From assembly GCA_023379675.1 (NCBI GenBank), contig JAMCPL010000016.1, forward strand, positions 55,897 through 119,896: a stretch of 64,000 nt of DNA, in the 5' to 3' direction. Below, in pieces: positions 26,551-35,553 of the stretch (positions within the stretch are counted from its first letter, which is position 1; each line of letters starts with the position of its first letter). Source of the stretch: Actinomycetota bacterium. Its GTDB lineage: Bacteria; Actinomycetota; Acidimicrobiia; Acidimicrobiales; JAMCPL01. Under the pieces are notes generated by a model. That model was not told the DNA's origin. It worked only from the letters and a program-made list of their open reading frames with translations, and ran no database searches. A program made the position numbers and the translations under genes.

Positions 26551-26871
26551 ATGAGCAGTACTTCAATGGTTGTGACCCTGCTTATTGCCATAATTGCAAC
26601 ATTCGTCGCAACTGTGGGGATCATCCTTCAGCAAACCAGCGCCCTGCGTAAAGAGCTGAAGTCGGATATGGCCGAGCTGAAGTCGGAGCTGAAGTCGGAT
26701 ATGGCCGCAATGGAACAACGTCTCAACGACCGGATAGCCGGTATAGAAACACGAATGAGCAGCATGGAAACTACGCAAATAGCCCAAGCCGAACTCTTGG
26801 GTCGTATCGATGAAAAGCTCAGCATACACATTGCCGGCGGACATACCCACATGGCGACAGCATCGGCCTGA
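26551..26871 (+). CDS. Small membrane-anchored coiled-coil protein
   Basis: 106 residues. Residues 6-27 are one hydrophobic helix (VVTLLIAIIATFVATVGIIL). A coiled coil of about 60 residues follows, with an imperfect 7-residue repeat (LKSDMAELKSELKSDMA) encoded by direct DNA repeats, ending in IDEKLSIHIAGGHTH. I do not recognise a named family. Comparable small anchored coiled coils are common as hypothetical proteins. The preceding -10-like TATGCT suggests a leaderless message. It sits 49 bases before the PAS-kinase gene, so the two may be functionally connected, but nothing in the sequence proves it. Confidence 0.7.
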   Translation: MSSTSMVVTLLIAIIATFVATVGIILQQTSALRKELKSDMAELKSELKSDMAAMEQRLNDRIAGIETRMSSMETTQIAQAELLGRIDEKLSIHIAGGHTHMATASA

Positions 26872-26919
26872 GAATAAGTCGCAGCTACAGCTGGTGACCT
26901 GCCTCGGACAGTCTCACTC

Positions 26920-28680
26920 GTGCTACGGATGCTCATGAGCGCCACACCGCTATTTGATCGCTCGGGGAATGGCGCAGCCAGCACAATCGTATGGCCGCCC
27001 CCTATCGGGAAAGCTCGGTTCTGGATCATCCAGGGCCTCGTATTCCTTGTCGTGATTGTTCAGGAGCTGCTCTGGTTGCCAGGTATAAGGGGTTGGGGAC
27101 TAGGGATACCGCCGTTTGTAGCGATCGGGCTGTTCGGAATACCTGTACTCTACGCTGCACTGGACTTCGGCTTTGCTGCGTCTGTGGCAACCGCCACAAT
27201 AGCCACTGGCGCTACAGTGGTGACTATCGCTGCAAACGCCATCTTCGGCCACGTGCCCGCCCTGTACTCATGGGCTTATGCAGTGGAACTTGCATCGTTG
27301 CTCGTGGTGGCGGCGGCGGTAGGATCGCGCTTTGAGCGCGAGACCCGGGCTAGAATAGAGGTGGAACATGCCGCGTTGGCGGCCAGTGCAGCCGAGGAAC
27401 GCTACCACTCGCTTTTCGAGGCAAGTGCAGCCCCAGTGTTGCTGGTGGACCGCACAGGAGTCGTGCGTGAAGCAAATGCATCCGCCCGCAGGACATTCTC
27501 CCATCCAAGCCTCTTTGGCCGGACGCTCAGGGAGATAATCGGCGGGGATGCAGCCAGGATATTGCTGGCGGGGCCCAAACAAAAGGGCACCCCGGTACAT
27601 GTCATCACGCCCAACGGTATTGACTACATGCTAATGGCAAGTGCGGCTCCCACGGTTGCGGTAGGTGCAGATGCACAGACTGCAGATGCACAGACTGCAG
27701 ATAGCAAGGCCGCCAATACAAAAGACGCCAGTAGAAGGACCGCTGGCGAAACAGCCAGCAGGGCCGGTGTCGCCGCTGTTGCCGGTGCTGGAGACGCGCG
27801 CAGGCCGCGTAAGCGACGCCCGACGGGTGCTGCCGCTGTTGCCGATGAAAGAACCAATAATGCAGCGGATCATATCTCCAGTGGCGCATCCTGGCCTGAC
27901 GGGATACTCCAGGTGGTATTCCAGGACGTGACCGAAGAGATCCAGCGCCAGCGCCAGACCGAAGCATATGCAGAACACGTAATGAGAGCGCAGGAGGAGG
28001 AACGGCGCCGTATAGCTCGTGAGCTACATGACGAACCTGTACAATCCCTCGTGCATCTCTGTCACAGGATAGATACGGCGATGGAGATTGCCGGATTGCC
28101 TGAAAGAGCCTTCAGGGAACTGGGGGATACTCGCACGATGACAGAAGGCATCATAACAGAACTTCGCAACATCGCTACAGGATTGCGCCCTCCTGCGCTG
28201 GATGACCTTGGACTGGTTGCATCACTACGCAACCTTGTATCAGAATACAATAGTCGGACGGATGCCCAAGTTACGCTTCGTATCATCGGCACAATGCAGC
28301 GCATGGATCAATGGCGGGAACTCACCATTTACAGAATTACCCAGGAAGCACTATCCAACGTAGAACGCCACTCGGAAGCTACAGAGGTACTCGTTTCGCT
28401 CAAGACTACTGGCAACATGCTGAGGCTGGCAGTGGTGGACAACGGCCAAGGTTTCGACAGCAGCACCAGAACGCTCGGCGGCGGTACGGGAGGTACCGAC
28501 GGCGTGAGCGGCTTGGGCAGTACGGGAAGTATGAGCGGTACGGGAAGTACGGGAAGCATACACCTTGGCCTGCTGGGCATGAGAGAACGAGCACAACTGG
28601 CCGGGGGCAGCCTCCGGGTGGATTCACGGCCTGGAAAGGGAACGCTGGTAAGCCTGCGTATCAGGTATTGCCGGCAATAG
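26920..28680 (+). CDS. PAS-containing sensor histidine kinase (NarX/DesK type)
   Basis: 586 residues from GTG 26920 (ATG 26929 and 26935 are alternatives). Residues 30-135 hold about four membrane helices. A PAS domain follows (ERYHSLFEASAAPVLLVDRTG...EANASARRTF). A low-complexity Ala/Asp/Thr linker of about 70 residues, partly encoded by a 15-bp tandem repeat, interrupts the PAS/linker region. The phosphoacceptor is EEERRRIARELHDEPVQSL. The ATPase domain has ITQEALSNVERHS, VVDNGQGFD and LLGMRERAQLAGG, with a Gly/Ser/Thr insertion between the last two. No regulator gene is adjacent; the orphan regulator at 15.4 kb is a candidate partner by inference. Confidence 0.9.
   Translation: MLRMLMSATPLFDRSGNGAASTIVWPPPIGKARFWIIQGLVFLVVIVQELLWLPGIRGWGLGIPPFVAIGLFGIPVLYAALDFGFAASVATATIATGATVVTIAANAIFGHVPALYSWAYAVELASLLVVAAAVGSRFERETRARIEVEHAALAASAAEERYHSLFEASAAPVLLVDRTGVVREANASARRTFSHPSLFGRTLREIIGGDAARILLAGPKQKGTPVHVITPNGIDYMLMASAAPTVAVGADAQTADAQTADSKAANTKDASRRTAGETASRAGVAAVAGAGDARRPRKRRPTGAAAVADERTNNAADHISSGASWPDGILQVVFQDVTEEIQRQRQTEAYAEHVMRAQEEERRRIARELHDEPVQSLVHLCHRIDTAMEIAGLPERAFRELGDTRTMTEGIITELRNIATGLRPPALDDLGLVASLRNLVSEYNSRTDAQVTLRIIGTMQRMDQWRELTIYRITQEALSNVERHSEATEVLVSLKTTGNMLRLAVVDNGQGFDSSTRTLGGGTGGTDGVSGLGSTGSMSGTGSTGSIHLGLLGMRERAQLAGGSLRVDSRPGKGTLVSLRIRYCRQ
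27666..27702 (+). repeat. 15-bp tandem repeat within the PAS-kinase gene
   Basis: TGCAGATGCACAGAC is repeated with 15-bp period, encoding ADAQT repeats in the linker. Being a multiple of three, copy-number changes keep the frame. Confidence 0.7.
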
Positions 28681-28726
28681 CTAAACGCATCGCCTCCCTG
28701 AGATTCAATGAGGTAATGTGGCTTAG

Positions 28727-29899
28727 ATGGATGCACTTATCACTGGAGGAGCCGGCTTCATAGGGTCGCACCTGGCTGGATACCTCCTTCAGCAGGGTCA
28801 CAGCGTTACAGTCCTTGATGATCTCTCAACAGGATGTTACGATAATATCGCACATTTGGCAGGTAACCCACAATTCCGCTTCGAGCAAGGCAGCATACTG
28901 GATGCCGATGCCGTCGAAAGAGCGTTTACCGGCACACGCTCGGGCGAAACCGGCCAGATAGACACACCCACACCCACACCCGATACAAATTTTCGACTTG
29001 TACCAGCAACCCCCACACCCACACCCACACCCACACCCACGCCCACACCCACGCCCACACCCACTGACGGACATGTAAATCACGTAGATACGGTATTTCA
29101 CCTCGCTGCCGCAGTTGGAGTGGAGCTTGCGGTCTCCCATCCGGTGGAAGGTCTCATGGTCCACGTCATGGGCACTAAGCTGATCATGGAGGCTGCCCAC
29201 CGTTACAGGTGCAGGGTAATGGTAGCTTCCAGCAGCGAAATCTACGGCAAGAGCACCTCGGACAATATGTCAGAGGACGATGATCGGGTACTCGGCTCGC
29301 CTCTCAAATCACGATGGTCGTACTCCGAGGGAAAAGCCATAGAGGAGACAATGGCATACACTTACTGGCGAGAAACGGGCCTGCGAACCGTAATAGTGCG
29401 CCTGTTCAACATGGTCGGGCCGCGGCAGCACGGCCGTTACGGGATGGTACTTCCCCGATTCGTGCATCAGGCCGTCACGGGCCAACCGCTCACTGTCTAC
29501 GGCGACGGGCGCCAGAGCCGGTGCTTCTGCTACATAGGCGATGCCATCCCGGTACTGGTCGATCTGGTACAACGCTCAGATGCACACGGAAAGGCGTTCA
29601 ACCTGGGCAGCAGGGAGGAGACAACCATCGAAGCGCTCGCCCAGAAGGTGATCGATCTGGCTGGCTCCAAAAGTACAATACACTACATACCTTACGGCAA
29701 AGCATACAAAGATGGATTCGAGGACATGCCTAGAAGGGTGCCCGACATCACCAAGGTACGGCAGCTTACCGGCTTTGTTCCTCGCACCACGCTAGACGAG
29801 ATCATCCAGATGCTGGTAAGCCTTGAACGCGGCGTTGGCGAAGGCCGGTTCCCGCCAGGGCGGAATGAGACATTGTACAGCGCAACTTCAGAAACATGA
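28727..29899 (+). CDS. NAD-dependent NDP-sugar epimerase/dehydratase with Thr-Pro insertion
   Basis: 390 residues, extended SDR family. Motifs are ITGGAGFIGSHLAGYLLQ (NAD site), VFHLAAAVGVE, the catalytic Ser region ASSSEIYGKS and YSEGK (Tyr-x3-Lys), then MVLPRFVHQAV and YGDGRQSRCFCYIGDA. It resembles UDP-glucose 4-epimerases and UDP-xylose synthases, so it makes or edits a nucleotide sugar for surface glycans. Between strand beta-4 and VDTVFHLAA there is an insertion of about 45 residues, including a (TP)8-9 run, absent from ordinary family members. The WecA-like gene starts six bases downstream, implying translational coupling. Confidence 0.88.
   Translation: MDALITGGAGFIGSHLAGYLLQQGHSVTVLDDLSTGCYDNIAHLAGNPQFRFEQGSILDADAVERAFTGTRSGETGQIDTPTPTPDTNFRLVPATPTPTPTPTPTPTPTPTPTDGHVNHVDTVFHLAAAVGVELAVSHPVEGLMVHVMGTKLIMEAAHRYRCRVMVASSSEIYGKSTSDNMSEDDDRVLGSPLKSRWSYSEGKAIEETMAYTYWRETGLRTVIVRLFNMVGPRQHGRYGMVLPRFVHQAVTGQPLTVYGDGRQSRCFCYIGDAIPVLVDLVQRSDAHGKAFNLGSREETTIEALAQKVIDLAGSKSTIHYIPYGKAYKDGFEDMPRRVPDITKVRQLTGFVPRTTLDEIIQMLVSLERGVGEGRFPPGRNETLYSATSET
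28962..29064 (+). repeat. ACACCC hexamer microsatellite inside the epimerase gene
   Basis: Two tracts (about 28962-28981 and 29010-29064) of the hexamer CACCCA with a few G substitutions encode alternating Thr-Pro. The hexamer keeps the reading frame whatever the copy number. Confidence 0.85.
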
Positions 29900-29904
29900 G
29901 GTAG

Positions 29905-30942
29905 ATGAGCGCCCTGCCCCTCTGGGCCTACCCGCTGATACTGCTGGCATCCGTAGCGCTTTCCATGGTGCTTACCCCTCTAGCTCTGCACATTGCCTTG
30001 CGCCACGGGATTCTCGACCATCCTGGTCCTGCCAAGGCTCATGCCGAAGCTGTGCCGTACCTGGGGGGCGCAGCCATAGCGCTGGCTTTCGCCGTTGCAG
30101 TACTTGTCGCCACTGTAGCTCACCCTCCTGGTCAAGGGCTTGGCCAGCTTGCTGCGATCATGGCTCTCGCTCTTATGCTGGCGGCACTGGGGCTGCTCGA
30201 CGACCTGCGAGGAACGCCAATCTGGTTGCGCCTTGCTCTCGAAGCTGGTGCGGGTGCTGCACTGTGGGCAATGAGGGTGTCCACGCACCTGGCAGGGTTC
30301 TCTCACCCAGCAAACGCTGTCACTACAATTGCGTTTGTGATCATAGTAACCAACGCCTTCAATCTTCTGGACAACATGGACGGCCTTTCCGCTGGTGTGG
30401 CTGCCATTACCCTGCTTGGCATCTTCGGAGTGGCTGCCTATCACGGCGAGTTCCTTGTTGCCGCTCTGGCCGTTGCCCTGGCGGGATGTGCTATGGGATT
30501 TCTACGTCATAATTTCCATCCTGCCTCTATCTATATGGGTGATGCCGGAAGCCTGTTTCTCGGCTTTCTTATAGCCACACTCGCTCTCAAACTACGCGAC
30601 GCTCCATACACCAGGGTGGACATGGCGGTGCTGGTGGCCGTGCTCTGGGTTGCGCTACTGGATACCGGCCTGGTGGCAGTAACGAGAGCATTACGCAAGA
30701 CAAGCCCCTTCAAGGGTGGACAGGACCACACCAGCCACCGGCTCGTACGCTTGGGCTTTTCCGTGAGGGTTGCCGTTGCACTCATCTACGCTATAGCTTC
30801 GGTGATGGCGGGCTTGGGGGTGTGGCTCTCGTCGAGCAGCCCGGCTACAGACACCATAGCTCTTGCGAGCGAACTAGGGGCCGGAATGGCAGCCATCGCC
30901 CTTCTGGCAGTATTCGCACGACCTGAACTACCTGCAAGATAA
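29905..30942 (+). CDS. WecA/MraY-superfamily glycosyl-1-phosphate transferase
   Basis: 345 residues with about ten or eleven membrane helices. It transfers a sugar-1-phosphate from a UDP-sugar to a polyprenyl phosphate, starting glycan assembly. Conserved elements are HPGPAKAHAEAVPYLGGAAI, the LLDDLRG motif, NAFNLLDNMDGLSAG, IYMGDAGSLFLGF and the C-terminal GGQDHTSHRL, which carries the conserved His residues. Mycobacterial and Gram-positive relatives include WecA and TagO, but I cannot choose between them. The start overlaps a GAGG-rich stretch six bases after the epimerase stop. GT2 follows after 12 bases. Confidence 0.9.
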   Translation: MSALPLWAYPLILLASVALSMVLTPLALHIALRHGILDHPGPAKAHAEAVPYLGGAAIALAFAVAVLVATVAHPPGQGLGQLAAIMALALMLAALGLLDDLRGTPIWLRLALEAGAGAALWAMRVSTHLAGFSHPANAVTTIAFVIIVTNAFNLLDNMDGLSAGVAAITLLGIFGVAAYHGEFLVAALAVALAGCAMGFLRHNFHPASIYMGDAGSLFLGFLIATLALKLRDAPYTRVDMAVLVAVLWVALLDTGLVAVTRALRKTSPFKGGQDHTSHRLVRLGFSVRVAVALIYAIASVMAGLGVWLSSSSPATDTIALASELGAGMAAIALLAVFARPELPAR

Positions 30943-30954
30943 GACTTAGGACAG

Positions 30955-32025
30955 GTGAGACAGGTACAGGTGAGGCAGGCAGTGCGAGAGCAAACGGGAC
31001 AGGTACAGGTGAGGCAGGCAAACCAAGCAGGGCAGCCGGAGCAAGTGGAGATCCTCATGGCGACCTACAACGGCGAGAAATTCGTAGCAGCCCAGATCGA
31101 GAGCATCCTGGCTCAGGATTACCGGCACATCCTGCTCACGATATTCGATGACGGTTCCACCGACGGTACGCTCCGGCAAATTGAGCAGTACCTATCCAAC
31201 TCGCAGGTCCGCATAGTCGGAAGCGAAAGGGTTGGACTTCCACGAGTATACTTTCGGCTGTTGGGTTTCCTCTCTCCAGCCTCCCAGTACGCCGGCTATG
31301 CAGACCAGGACGATGTATGGCTGCCCGGGAAGGTGTCCAGATCCCTCAGGCTTTTACGCGCTGTGAGGGAAACCGTAACAGATCCCTTGCCTATGCTTTA
31401 CTGCAGCAGATCGTGCATAGCAGACGAGCAGCTACGCGTCACCGGTACCACCATGCTGCCCAGATACCCTCCTTCCTTCCCCAACGCGCTGGTGCAAGGC
31501 ATTGCGGCAGGAAGCACTATGCTCTTCAATAAAGGAGCAGCCGGACTGCTGGCCTCCTGGACCCCTCAGTTCGCCCCCATGCACGATTGGTGGACCTATC
31601 TGGTCATCTCGGCAACAGGTAGGGTCGTCTACGACCCGTTGCCCACCCTCCTCTACCGCCAGCACGGCGCCAATGCCCGGGGGATCATGCAGAACGGCAG
31701 GTGGTCATGGCGGAAACGTGCCCTATGGCATTTTCAGGAAGGCGCACGTAGCAGCACCCGGCAAGCAACCGAGTTGCGCGAATGGCTTGGAGACGGGAAG
31801 CACCTTCAGAGTAACGGCGCGCATTCAGACGCACTTGGGCCGAGAACGGCGCCTACTCCCTTAAGCATCTTAAGCCCTGCCGTTTCAGCAGAACTGGACA
31901 GCTTTCTGGACTCGCAACACGACCTACCGGCACGGATGCGCTACGCCCTCTCCGGTACCGCCCATCGCCAGCGCAAGGTGGACGACATAGTATACCGGGC
32001 CCTCTACCTCCTTGGCCGGATCTGA
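30955..32025 (+). CDS. Family 2 glycosyltransferase
   Basis: About 320-356 residues. GT-A fold signatures are VEILMATYNGEKFVAAQI, DDGSTDGTL and YADQDDVWLPGK, which carries the DxD-type metal motif, followed by a MHDWWTYLVIS-type region as in rhamnosyltransferase-like enzymes. The start is uncertain: GTG 30955 precedes a stretch encoded by imperfect direct repeats (ACAGGTGAGGCAGGCA), and the GT domain itself begins near the GTG at 31045. It is the last gene of the plus-strand glycan cluster and converges on the end of the flagellar operon. Confidence 0.88.
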   Translation: MRQVQVRQAVREQTGQVQVRQANQAGQPEQVEILMATYNGEKFVAAQIESILAQDYRHILLTIFDDGSTDGTLRQIEQYLSNSQVRIVGSERVGLPRVYFRLLGFLSPASQYAGYADQDDVWLPGKVSRSLRLLRAVRETVTDPLPMLYCSRSCIADEQLRVTGTTMLPRYPPSFPNALVQGIAAGSTMLFNKGAAGLLASWTPQFAPMHDWWTYLVISATGRVVYDPLPTLLYRQHGANARGIMQNGRWSWRKRALWHFQEGARSSTRQATELREWLGDGKHLQSNGAHSDALGPRTAPTPLSILSPAVSAELDSFLDSQHDLPARMRYALSGTAHRQRKVDDIVYRALYLLGRI

Positions 32026-32106
32026 TCACGAATACGCAACCTCCACCTTGATCACCTACAATAGGCATCTCGACGATGATCGATGTGGAATTTCAGCAAT
32101 ACCCTT

Positions 32107-33111
32107 TCAGCGAGAGCCTTTCCGAATTGGCATCTGAGCATCGAATACAGTCCTGGTGAGTATCTTGGCCACCGCCTCGGAAACCTGGGTAAACATGAGG
32201 CGAAGTGCCTTGCGATCTGACTGCACCACCTTTGCCGGAATCCAAACTCCACCACCGGAAGCAAATGGGCTGCACGCAGGGGGGGGACCAGCGGAAGAGG
32301 AACCAGCGGAAGAGGAACCAGCGGAAGAGGAACCAGCGGAAGAGGAACCGGCGGATGTAGCTACACCTCCGGCTCCAACCACCCCTCTTGCGGATGCCAA
32401 CCGCGATCGGGACGCAGGTACACGTGCCAGGGCGGACCGGGACAAGGGTGAGGACGGCGGCAAATGCCGGGAGGCAGGCTGAAACGCTGCTCCGCGTGCC
32501 GGCGAACCAGGTGATAACGCGACCAGGTCTATGGCCACCATCACCCGATCTCCCTTCGCCACCACAGGAACCTTTCCTTCATCTAGGATCGGGCGGAGAC
32601 GCACCCCGCCAGCCGAGATGTCCACTGTCCTGGTAGCATAGATATTCGCCATCGCCAGCCCCTCTGGTGCCCCTGACCCTGCCGTCTCGCCAACCCCAAC
32701 GCTGGCTACAGCACCAGCTGCACCAGCAGTCGCAGCCCCAACCCCAGCTCCCTCGCTCACAACCTCCACCACCGCGTCAACCTCCAAGGCCGCCCGCACC
32801 CAATTGCGTCGCTGGATTTCCACCGGCTCGCTCATGTTGCCCAGTACGAAGACAAAGTAAGCCGGGCCGGCCACCTTGACTTCGAGGATGCCGTCCAGGC
32901 TCAGGTATACGCCGTCATTGAAGAACTCCATGCTCACCTTGCAGCCGTCCAGGCTCAGTATATCAGGGTCGGGGGTTTCCATCCTGATCACGCTGCCAGC
33001 ATCACCAGTGATCACCGCTTCGACACGTAGCATCTCGCCCACCGCGGAACCTCGAGACCCCGCGAACGTGACCAGAGTCACCCTGCGATCTTCGAGATCC
33101 GTCAGCACCAC
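32107..33111 (-). CDS. PilZ/YcgR-like c-di-GMP-responsive protein
   Basis: 334 residues. An N-terminal YcgR-like domain includes GEMLRVEAVI and LEVKVAGPAYFVFVLG. A linker and PilZ start follow, with EIQRRNWVRAALEVDAVVEV (the RxxxR element of c-di-GMP binding) and TVDISAGGVRL (the D/NxSxxG element). The middle is interrupted by a roughly 95-residue Ser/Ala-rich segment containing five SSAG units encoded by 15-bp repeats. Family members bind c-di-GMP and brake flagella through FliG and the motor. I place the start at GTG 33111 or 33108, right after the flhB stop; the ORF-track start at 33372 overlaps flhB. Last gene of the flagellar operon. Confidence 0.8.
   Translation of the reverse strand: MVLTDLEDRRVTLVTFAGSRGSAVGEMLRVEAVITGDAGSVIRMETPDPDILSLDGCKVSMEFFNDGVYLSLDGILEVKVAGPAYFVFVLGNMSEPVEIQRRNWVRAALEVDAVVEVVSEGAGVGAATAGAAGAVASVGVGETAGSGAPEGLAMANIYATRTVDISAGGVRLRPILDEGKVPVVAKGDRVMVAIDLVALSPGSPARGAAFQPASRHLPPSSPLSRSALARVPASRSRLASARGVVGAGGVATSAGSSSAGSSSAGSSSAGSSSAGPPPACSPFASGGGVWIPAKVVQSDRKALRLMFTQVSEAVAKILTRTVFDAQMPIRKGSR
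32287..32351 (-). repeat. 15-bp tandem repeat in the PilZ gene, four copies plus partial
   Basis: ACCAGCGGAAGAGGA (plus strand) is repeated exactly, giving SSAG repeats in the minus-strand protein. The unit is a multiple of three, so length variation stays in frame. Confidence 0.9.
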
Positions 33112-33112
33112 A

Positions 33113-34219
33113 TCACGCCACCATTGTACTGGTAGGCCGCTTGTGCACAGTGCCGGATCTTCTCTGCATGTCGGGCAGCGTGAGTACGAAGGCAAGCAGG
33201 CGGGCAACGGCCACGTAGAGTTCCACTGGAATCTCGTCATCCAGCTCGCAGGCTCCATAAAGAGCACGCGCCAGAGGCGGATCCTCCACCACGGGAACCC
33301 CGTGGCGAGATGCCTCTTCCCGTATGCGTAACGCCACCCAGCCGGACCCCTTGGCCACCACCTTCGGCGCACCCTTGGCTTTGGGGTTGTACTGCAGGGC
33401 TACCGCGAGGTGAGTAGGGTTGGTTATCACGGCATCCGCCGTAGCCACCCTCGCCATCATCCTGCCACGTGCTATACGGATCTGACGCTTCCGCACCGCC
33501 TGGCGCATCTCAGGTGGCGCCTCATACCTGCGGTTCTCCTCCTTCACCTCCTGCTTGGACATCTTCATGCTCTTCATGGTCTGCCACCGCTGAAAAGCAT
33601 AGTCGACCACGCCAAGCGCTATCCCTATCAGCGACACATACCTGACCAGTAATAGCAACTCAGAACCGAGGTAATCAAGCATGGGACCGAGAGCTGTTGG
33701 CCTCGTACCGACAAGAGTGTGTATGACCTGGGTGATTATAGACAGCGCAACCCCAGAGATCGCCACCAGCACAAGAGTCTGCTCGATCAGGCTCCACAGA
33801 GTCTTGAAGGAAAAAAACCTCTTGATACCGTTAAGCGGGCTGATCCTGGAGAAGGTCGGCTTCATGGCCTCTGTGGCGACAACAAATCGCACCTGCATAA
33901 ACGTGACAAACAAGCTCACCAGTGCAACGGCTCCTATGATGGGCAGGGATATATAGAGAACGTCCTCCAATCCCAGACCAAATAAACCTATATCCCTTGG
34001 CAGGCTGGGATGGCTCATTGCCGATACGCAATACGACACCAGGAGCATCAGTCTCTTCTCCCCGGCCCCGAACAGCGAGGGCAGGATGAGGGATGCAAAT
34101 AGCATGGACACCCAGCCGGATAGATGGCTGGAACGAGCTATCTGACCTTTCTTCCGGTTCTCCTTGATCCTGCGCGGAGTCGGTTTTTCGGTCTTGTCCT
34201 GTTTGTCACCGTAGGCCAT
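33113..34219 (-). CDS. flhB: Flagellar type III export switch protein FlhB
   Basis: 368 residues. The cytoplasmic start DKTEKPTPRRIKENRKKGQIARS is typical. Four membrane helices follow, then the cytoplasmic domain with the self-cleaving motif in ITNPTHLAVALQYN. FlhB controls the switch from hook to filament substrates. The stop TGA is directly followed by the GTG of the PilZ gene. A 152-base gap with an imperfect direct repeat separates it from fliR. Confidence 0.97.
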   Translation of the reverse strand: MAYGDKQDKTEKPTPRRIKENRKKGQIARSSHLSGWVSMLFASLILPSLFGAGEKRLMLLVSYCVSAMSHPSLPRDIGLFGLGLEDVLYISLPIIGAVALVSLFVTFMQVRFVVATEAMKPTFSRISPLNGIKRFFSFKTLWSLIEQTLVLVAISGVALSIITQVIHTLVGTRPTALGPMLDYLGSELLLLVRYVSLIGIALGVVDYAFQRWQTMKSMKMSKQEVKEENRRYEAPPEMRQAVRKRQIRIARGRMMARVATADAVITNPTHLAVALQYNPKAKGAPKVVAKGSGWVALRIREEASRHGVPVVEDPPLARALYGACELDDEIPVELYVAVARLLAFVLTLPDMQRRSGTVHKRPTSTMVA

Positions 34220-34235
34220 ATGACATCCTCAATCC

Positions 34236-34345
34236 ACTGTACAGCCCACCGTTCAACCCGCTGCCCACATGGTGCCTATACTTCCAGTGTACAGTCACGA
34301 CATGCCCACCACTCAAGCCACCATACAGTCCACCGCTCAGCCCGC
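34236..34345. repeat. Imperfect 26-bp direct repeat in the fliR-flhB gap
   Basis: A TACAG(C/T)CCACCG(T/C)TCA-type sequence appears at about 34241-34263 and again at 34322-34345. It is the only unusually wide gap in this part of the operon. No gene is visible in it. Confidence 0.4.
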
Positions 34346-34371
34346 AGTACATCTTCGGCCAGGCTATCCTC

Positions 34372-35136
34372 TCACCTCAGTAGCGACGCCATCCCCGACA
34401 GGGAGCGCTCCACGATCTGAGCCAGGTAGGCGGGCATGGTCCTTATTCCTACGGCCACCAACATCAACGACAGCATAACCTGCAGTGGCAACCCTAACCA
34501 CCACGCGTTGACCTGAGGCGCAGCCTTGGCCATCAGGGCAATCACGACCTGGGCGACAAACAGCACCGCCAGTATAGGTGCGGCTATTTCGAGCGAAGCA
34601 ACAAAGAACGTCGCCACCTCGCTTGTGGCAACCGCAGCCATCTGCCCCGATGCCGAGAGGCCAAGGCCGGGAGCGTTGAACGAAGTCATAAAGCCTTTCA
34701 CCAGCAGCATCTCCCCATTGGAGGCAAACAAGAGCAATATTGCAATCATCTCGTAGAACTGGCCGAAGAGTAGAGTCTGGGTATTCTCCAGCACATTCAT
34801 GGATGGCGGTAGAGCGAGCCCGCCGAAAAGGCTTGCAAAGGAGCCCGCCGCGCTGATGGCGGATATGAGTGTCCTTACCACGAAACCGAGTGCCACGCCG
34901 GTAAGCACCTGTATGACCACCGCCCCTATGAACGACGCAGTGTCCATGGGCATCCCTCCCGCAGCCACCAGCCTTGGCGCTTCCAGGAAAGCAAGCCCCG
35001 CCGCTATACCGACGACCCCTTGGGGCGGGAGCACCGCCGACACCGAGAACGGCGGCACCATCATCAGCCATGCTGAAGCTCGCACCAGCGCAAGAAAGAA
35101 CGCTATGAGCCATGGCGCATCAAGGCTGATCTGCAT
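34372..35136 (-). CDS. fliR: Flagellar export gate protein FliR
   Basis: 254 residues with six hydrophobic segments. The start WLIAFFLALVRASAWLMMVPPFS and the helices near VALGFVVRTLISAISAAGSFASL match the FliR export-gate family. FliR joins FliP and FliQ in the membrane core of the export channel. Start at ATG 35136, 36 bases after the fliQ stop; the frame-shifted 249-residue ORF over the same region is a shadow. Confidence 0.95.
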   Translation of the reverse strand: MQISLDAPWLIAFFLALVRASAWLMMVPPFSVSAVLPPQGVVGIAAGLAFLEAPRLVAAGGMPMDTASFIGAVVIQVLTGVALGFVVRTLISAISAAGSFASLFGGLALPPSMNVLENTQTLLFGQFYEMIAILLLFASNGEMLLVKGFMTSFNAPGLGLSASGQMAAVATSEVATFFVASLEIAAPILAVLFVAQVVIALMAKAAPQVNAWWLGLPLQVMLSLMLVAVGIRTMPAYLAQIVERSLSGMASLLR

Positions 35137-35172
35137 CAGCTCGCCCCTCTGTCCCTACCGGTAGGCGCCAGC

Positions 35173-35448
35173 TCATGCAACGGTAATGATGTGCTGCACC
35201 TGCCCGAGCAGGTTCTGCACGTAAGCTACGAAGACGCCCAGCATCCAGTGACCCGCTATCAAAAGCACCAGTGCTATGCCAATCAGCTTCGGAACGAATG
35301 TGAGAGTGAAATCCTGCAACTGGGTAACCGACTGGAAGAGAGATACGGTCAAGCCCACCACGAGAGCCACTATAAGGATGGGACCCGCCAGCTTTGCAGC
35401 TACCACCATTGCCTGTGTCGCTATGTGCATCACTTCCGCATCAGTCAC
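35173..35448 (-). CDS. fliQ: Flagellar export gate protein FliQ
   Basis: 91 residues, two membrane helices. The signature GLTVSLFQSVTQLQDFTLTFVPKL is characteristic of FliQ. It assembles with FliP and FliR. Position between fliP and fliR confirms the call. Confidence 0.95.
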   Translation of the reverse strand: MTDAEVMHIATQAMVVAAKLAGPILIVALVVGLTVSLFQSVTQLQDFTLTFVPKLIGIALVLLIAGHWMLGVFVAYVQNLLGQVQHIITVA

Positions 35449-35553
35449 AACGCTGTACCTCCTTCACTCCTCCATGCCGGCCCCCACCCACGTCAATGCC
35501 AACTCCACTATATGTCGTATTACGATGTATTTTCATAGGCTACTCCCCTCTGG

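Noticed and set aside
32107-33372. 421-residue version of the PilZ protein
   Set aside because: The first 87 codons overlap flhB in another frame and are Trp/Arg-rich. The GTG directly after the flhB stop is preferred.
34364-35113. 249-residue minus-strand ORF overlapping fliR
   Set aside because: It is a frame-shifted shadow of fliR without hydrophobic helices.
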